The position numbers were made by a program, and so were the translations under genes. Positions 23,123 to 24,496 of a DNA stretch of 24,496 bases are shown here, in pieces. Numbering within the stretch: the first letter of the stretch is position 1; each line of letters starts with the position of its first letter. Origin of the DNA: JAWXVE01 sp044425575 (GTDB taxonomy: Bacteria; Bacillota; Clostridia; Lachnospirales; Lachnospiraceae); NCBI GenBank assembly GCA_044425575.1, contig JAWXVE010000030.1:1-24496 (forward strand), read 5' to 3'. Under the pieces are notes generated by a model that was not told where the DNA came from, did no database searches, and saw nothing but the letters and a program-made list of their open reading frames with translations.

Positions 23123-24496
23123 ATGAGAAGTGATTCAGTTAACAAAGGAAAAGCACAAGCACCACATCGTTCGTTATTTAATGCGTTAGGATATACAAGT
23201 GAAGAGATGAATCGTCCATTAATTGGGATTGTAAGCTCTTACAATGAAATTGTGCCAGGTCATATCAACCTAGATAAGATTGAGCAAGCCGTTAAAATGG
23301 GTGTTGCTATGGCAGGTGGTACGCCAATTATGGTTCCAGCCATTGCTGTATGTGATGGAATTGCCATGGGACATATGGGAATGCGTTATTCCCTTGTTAC
23401 AAGAGATTTAATTGCAGATAGTACAGAGTGTCTTGCCATGGCTCATGGATTTGATGCACTAGTATGTATTCCAAATTGTGATAAAAACGTTCCAGGGCTA
23501 CTTATGGCAGCCGCAAGAATTAATGTACCAACTATCTTTGTCTCGGGTGGACCAATGCTTGCAGGTAAAGTAAAGGGATCCAAGACGAGTCTATCTAGTG
23601 TGTTTGAAGGAGTAGGTGCTAATTCAGCAGGTAAAATGAGCGACGATGACCTATTAGAATTAGAAGAAAAAGCATGTCCTACTTGCGGTTCTTGCTCAGG
23701 AATGTACACAGCGAATAGCATGAACTGTTTAACAGAAGGAATTGGAATGGCATTAAAGGGAAATGGTTCCATACCTGCAGTTTATTCAGAACGCATTCGC
23801 CTTGCTAAGTTAACAGGTATGAAGATTATGGAATTACTGGAGAAGAATATTCGTCCAAGAGATATTATGAACGAGAAAGCATTTGAAAATGCTCTTGCGA
23901 TTGATATGGCTCTAGGTTGTTCCACTAATTCTATGTTACATCTTCCAGCCATCGCTCATGAAGCGGGCGTTGATTTAAACCTTGATATAGCTAATGAGAT
24001 TAGCGCAAAGACACCGAATTTATGTCACTTAGCACCAGCAGGACATACTTATATGGAGGACTTACATGAAGCGGGTGGTGTCTATGCGGTTATGAATGAA
24101 TTAACGAAGAAGAACTTACTACATACAGATTTAATAACTGTCACAGGAAAGACTGTGGGGGAAAACTTAGTAGGATGCGTGAACAGAGATCATGAAGTTA
24201 TACGACCAATTGAGAATCCTTATAGTGAAGTTGGTGGCATTGCAGTGTTAAAAGGTAATCTTGCACCTGATACTTGTGTAGTAAAACGTTCTGCTGTGGT
24301 AGAAGAAATGTTAGTGCATACAGGGCCAGCACGAGTATTTGATTGCGAAGAAGATGCAATTTCTGCCATTAAAGATGGGAAAATTCTATCAGGGGACGTA
24401 GTGGTGATTCGCTACGAAGGACCAAAGGGTGGTCCTGGTATGCGGGAAATGTTAAACCCAACATCTGCTATTGCAGGTATGGGACTAGGTTCTAGT
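23123..24496 (+). CDS. ilvD: Dihydroxy-acid dehydratase, 3' end beyond the window
   Basis: Dehydrates 2,3-dihydroxy acids to 2-oxo acids in valine, isoleucine and leucine synthesis. The 458 visible codons are open to the right edge; about 100 residues are missing against the usual 555-560. Signatures are CDKNVPG (Cys119) and CPTCGSCSGMYTANSMNC (Cys191 in CSGMYTAN). The segment VSSYNEIVPGHINL reads PGH like E. coli IlvD, not PCN as in the 2Fe-2S plant and actinobacterial type, so an oxygen-labile 4Fe-4S enzyme is expected. RBS AAAGGAAG precedes the ATG. It should be co-transcribed with leuB. Confidence 0.96.
   Translation, partial: MRSDSVNKGKAQAPHRSLFNALGYTSEEMNRPLIGIVSSYNEIVPGHINLDKIEQAVKMGVAMAGGTPIMVPAIAVCDGIAMGHMGMRYSLVTRDLIADSTECLAMAHGFDALVCIPNCDKNVPGLLMAAARINVPTIFVSGGPMLAGKVKGSKTSLSSVFEGVGANSAGKMSDDDLLELEEKACPTCGSCSGMYTANSMNCLTEGIGMALKGNGSIPAVYSERIRLAKLTGMKIMELLEKNIRPRDIMNEKAFENALAIDMALGCSTNSMLHLPAIAHEAGVDLNLDIANEISAKTPNLCHLAPAGHTYMEDLHEAGGVYAVMNELTKKNLLHTDLITVTGKTVGENLVGCVNRDHEVIRPIENPYSEVGGIAVLKGNLAPDTCVVKRSAVVEEMLVHTGPARVFDCEEDAISAIKDGKILSGDVVVIRYEGPKGGPGMREMLNPTSAIAGMGLGSS

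Noticed and set aside
23443..23772. Minus-strand 109-codon open frame at the right side
   Set aside because: It is antisense to the conserved iron-sulfur and substrate region of ilvD, which is open on the plus strand to the window edge.

Overview
This window looks like chromosome from a low-GC, anaerobic, spore-forming member of the Clostridia, most likely Lachnospiraceae. The evidence is A+T-rich coding DNA with strong AGGAGG-type ribosome binding sites, a cotJABC spore-coat cluster, a ferredoxin-like [FeFe] hydrogenase, an IlvD of the oxygen-sensitive sequence type, and a DegV protein. I place it by gene content only; no species is claimed. There are no rRNAs, tRNAs, insertion sequences, phage genes or CRISPR arrays that I can see. 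No gap between genes exceeds about 300 bases.

Layout. (1) 1-714: the 3' part of a DegV gene that enters from the left edge. (2) 913-2002, minus strand: cotJA-cotJB-cotJC, tightly overlapping, ending at a hairpin terminator. (3) 2146-7358, plus strand: a probable operon of [FeFe] hydrogenase, gltX, a small unknown gene and a short UvrD-type helicase, read from a good sigma-A-type promoter at 2068-2096. The helicase gene runs 157 bases into the 3' end of a convergent DUF1292 gene (7202-7555, minus). (4) 7737-11683, plus strand: a GlgX-like protein that has lost key catalytic residues, a DUF5662 protein, a very cysteine-rich small protein, and trpS with its own promoter. (5) 11698-16400, minus strand: potABCD, a spermidine/putrescine ABC importer, followed by an RluA-family pseudouridine synthase. 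(6) 16571-21811, plus strand: a beta-propeller lactonase, a VanY-type carboxypeptidase, tgt, yajC and an EAL phosphodiesterase with a degenerate GGDEF domain, closed by a strong terminator. (7) 22019 to the right edge, plus strand: leuB and the start of ilvD, for branched-chain amino acid synthesis.

Most of the window is housekeeping: aminoacyl-tRNA synthetases, tRNA and rRNA modification, amino acid synthesis, polyamine uptake and the preprotein translocase accessory subunit. The parts that merit a second look are the catalytically degenerate GlgX homologue and its neighbours (7737-10591), the helicase/DUF1292 gene overlap with its serine-rich antisense-derived tail, and the degenerate-GGDEF/EAL protein downstream of yajC. 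I found no clear new multi-gene defence or mobile system; the nearest candidate for an undescribed function is the GlgX-like/DUF5662/Cys-rich group.
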